NCBI GenBank assembly: GCA_003164305.1
Contig: PLSZ01000173.1
Span: forward strand, 762-8,327
Direction of reading: 5' to 3'
Length of the DNA stretch: 7,566 nucleotides
From: Acetobacteraceae bacterium
Lineage (GTDB): Bacteria > Pseudomonadota > Alphaproteobacteria > Acetobacterales > Acetobacteraceae
The position numbers and the translations under genes were made by a program. The stretch's first letter is position 1, and each line of letters begins with the position of its first letter. Shown here piece after piece: positions 6,721-7,566 of this stretch. The notes beneath the pieces are model-generated. The model did no database searches, was not told the DNA's origin, and worked only from the letters and a program-made list of their open reading frames with translations.

Positions 6721-7287
6721 ATGCAGAACATCTCATCCGCCGCCGCCGACCCGACCGGGTGGCACGGCACCACCATCCTGTGCGTCAGGCGGGATGGACA
6801 CGTGACGATGGCCGGAGACGGCCAGGTTTCCATGGGCCAGACCATCGTTAAGGGCAACGCGCGCAAAGTCCGGCGCATCGGCAACGGAGGCTCCGTCATC
6901 GCGGGGTTCGCCGGGGCCACGGCCGACGCCTTCACACTACTGGAACGATTGGAATCGAAGTTGGAACGATTCCCCAGCCAGCTTGAACGCGCCTGCGTGG
7001 AACTGGCGAAGGATTGGCGCACCGACCGCTACCTCCGCCGGTTGGAGGCGATGATGGCGGTGGCCGACAAGGACCGCAGCTTCACGCTGACCGGGACGGG
7101 CGACGTGCTGGAGCCGGATGACGGCGTGATCGGTATTGGCTCCGGCGGCAATTACGCGTTGGCCGCCGCGCGCGCGCTGATGTCTGTCGATGGACTGAGC
7201 GCCGAGGAAATCGCCCGGCGGTCCATGAAGATCGCCGCGGAGATCTGCGTCTATACCAACGGCAACGTCATCGTGGAGTCGATCTGA
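6721..7287 (+). CDS. hslV: HslV (ClpQ), proteolytic subunit of the HslUV protease
   Basis: 188 aa. HslV forms the double-hexamer threonine peptidase that degrades misfolded and regulatory proteins fed to it by HslU in the cytoplasm. After a 16-residue pre-sequence ending WHG, the mature enzyme should start at Thr17 of [10 protein letters not shown]. Lys49 in ARKVRR corresponds to the catalytic Lys33 of the mature enzyme. [10 protein letters not shown] (31-40), [13 protein letters not shown] (61-73), [17 protein letters not shown] (94-110), TGTGDV and IGSGGNYA (139-146) are family blocks, and the length is normal for alphaproteobacteria. ATG 6721 is chosen because the pre-sequence length fits. 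The frame stays open far upstream without family similarity, and GTG 6712 is an in-frame alternative. No good Shine-Dalgarno precedes either start. The stop overlaps the hslU start (TGATG), indicating an operon and coupled translation. Heat-shock control is usual for this operon but no convincing sigma32 promoter is visible. Confidence 0.97.
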   Translation: MQNISSAAADPTGWHGTTILCVRRDGHVTMAGDGQVSMGQTIVKGNARKVRRIGNGGSVIAGFAGATADAFTLLERLESKLERFPSQLERACVELAKDWRTDRYLRRLEAMMAVADKDRSFTLTGTGDVLEPDDGVIGIGSGGNYALAAARALMSVDGLSAEEIARRSMKIAAEICVYTNGNVIVESI

Positions 7288-7566
7288 TGGAGGTGCCAAC
7301 CTACTCCCCGCGGGAGATCGTCTCGGAACTCGATCGTTTCATCGTCGGTCAGAACGACGCCAAGCGCGCGGTGGCGATCGCGCTGCGCAACCGCTGGCGG
7401 CGGCAGCATTTGCCCGAGGCGATGCGCGAAGAGGTCGTGCCGAAGAACATCCTGATGATCGGTCCGACCGGCTGCGGCAAAACCGAAATCGCGCGCCGGC
7501 TGGCAAAGCTGGCGCAGGCGCCGTTCCTGAAGGTCGAGGCGACGAAATTCACCGAGGTCGGCTATG
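7287..7566 (+). CDS. hslU: HslU (ClpY), ATPase subunit of the HslUV protease, 5' part
   Basis: The first 93 codons are present and the gene continues past the window. HslU is the hexameric AAA+ unfoldase that recognises substrates, unfolds them with ATP and threads them into HslV. Visible blocks are [16 protein letters not shown] (7-22), [15 protein letters not shown] (25-39), [20 protein letters not shown] (52-71) with the Walker A motif at 59-66 (Lys65), and [12 protein letters not shown] (82-93). The Cys in the Walker A is common in alphaproteobacterial HslU. ATG 7287 shares its A with the hslV stop codon, and GGAG at 7275-7278 sits 8 nt upstream, so translation is probably coupled to hslV. 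The I-domain, Walker B and C-terminal HslV-docking tail are not in the window. Confidence 0.97.
   Translation, partial: MEVPTYSPREIVSELDRFIVGQNDAKRAVAIALRNRWRRQHLPEAMREEVVPKNILMIGPTGCGKTEIARRLAKLAQAPFLKVEATKFTEVGY

Overview
The window is GC-rich, densely coded DNA that looks alphaproteobacterial, most likely Rhodospirillales/Acetobacteraceae. Three signs support this: the HslV and HslU sequences are of alphaproteobacterial type, with a short pre-sequence before the HslV catalytic threonine and GPTGCGKT as the HslU Walker A. An intergenic inverted repeat reads in translation as the familiar 'DPRVEPEDD' string of alphaproteobacterial palindromic repeats. The surface protein carries T5SS/PEP-CTERM-type repeats. 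The placement comes from reading the sequence, not from a search.

Layout: (1) 1-2575, minus strand, partial. A large secreted or surface protein with an N-terminal metalloprotease-like domain (HEIAE, resembling NF038122-family proteins) followed by at least seven beta-strand repeats; its C-terminus lies beyond base 1. It is the largest gene by frame continuity here and has no stop codon in the window. (2) 2576-2827, a divergent intergenic region with three closely spaced dyads and a plausible sigma70-type promoter for gene 1. (3) 2828-4018, plus strand. A membrane-anchored SGNH/GDSL-hydrolase-like protein whose catalytic positions all appear to be replaced, with a 6 x 15-bp repeat in its linker. 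(4) 3942-6428, minus strand. A large MscS-family mechanosensitive channel of YbiO-like architecture, whose 3' end overlaps gene 3 tail-to-tail by 77 bp. (5) 6429-6720, a 292-bp divergent intergenic region holding a 28-bp near-perfect inverted repeat and other hairpins. (6) 6721-7287 hslV and 7287-7566 hslU (partial), a translationally coupled pair encoding the HslUV (ClpQY) protease.

Only hslV-hslU form a clear functional unit. The channel and hslV are divergent neighbours, as are the surface protein and the SGNH-like protein. I do not see a complete, clearly undescribed multi-gene system. The most unusual items are the apparent SGNH pseudoenzyme with its repeat-expanded linker, the metalloprotease/beta-repeat fusion with no recognisable signal peptide, and the dyad cluster in its promoter region.
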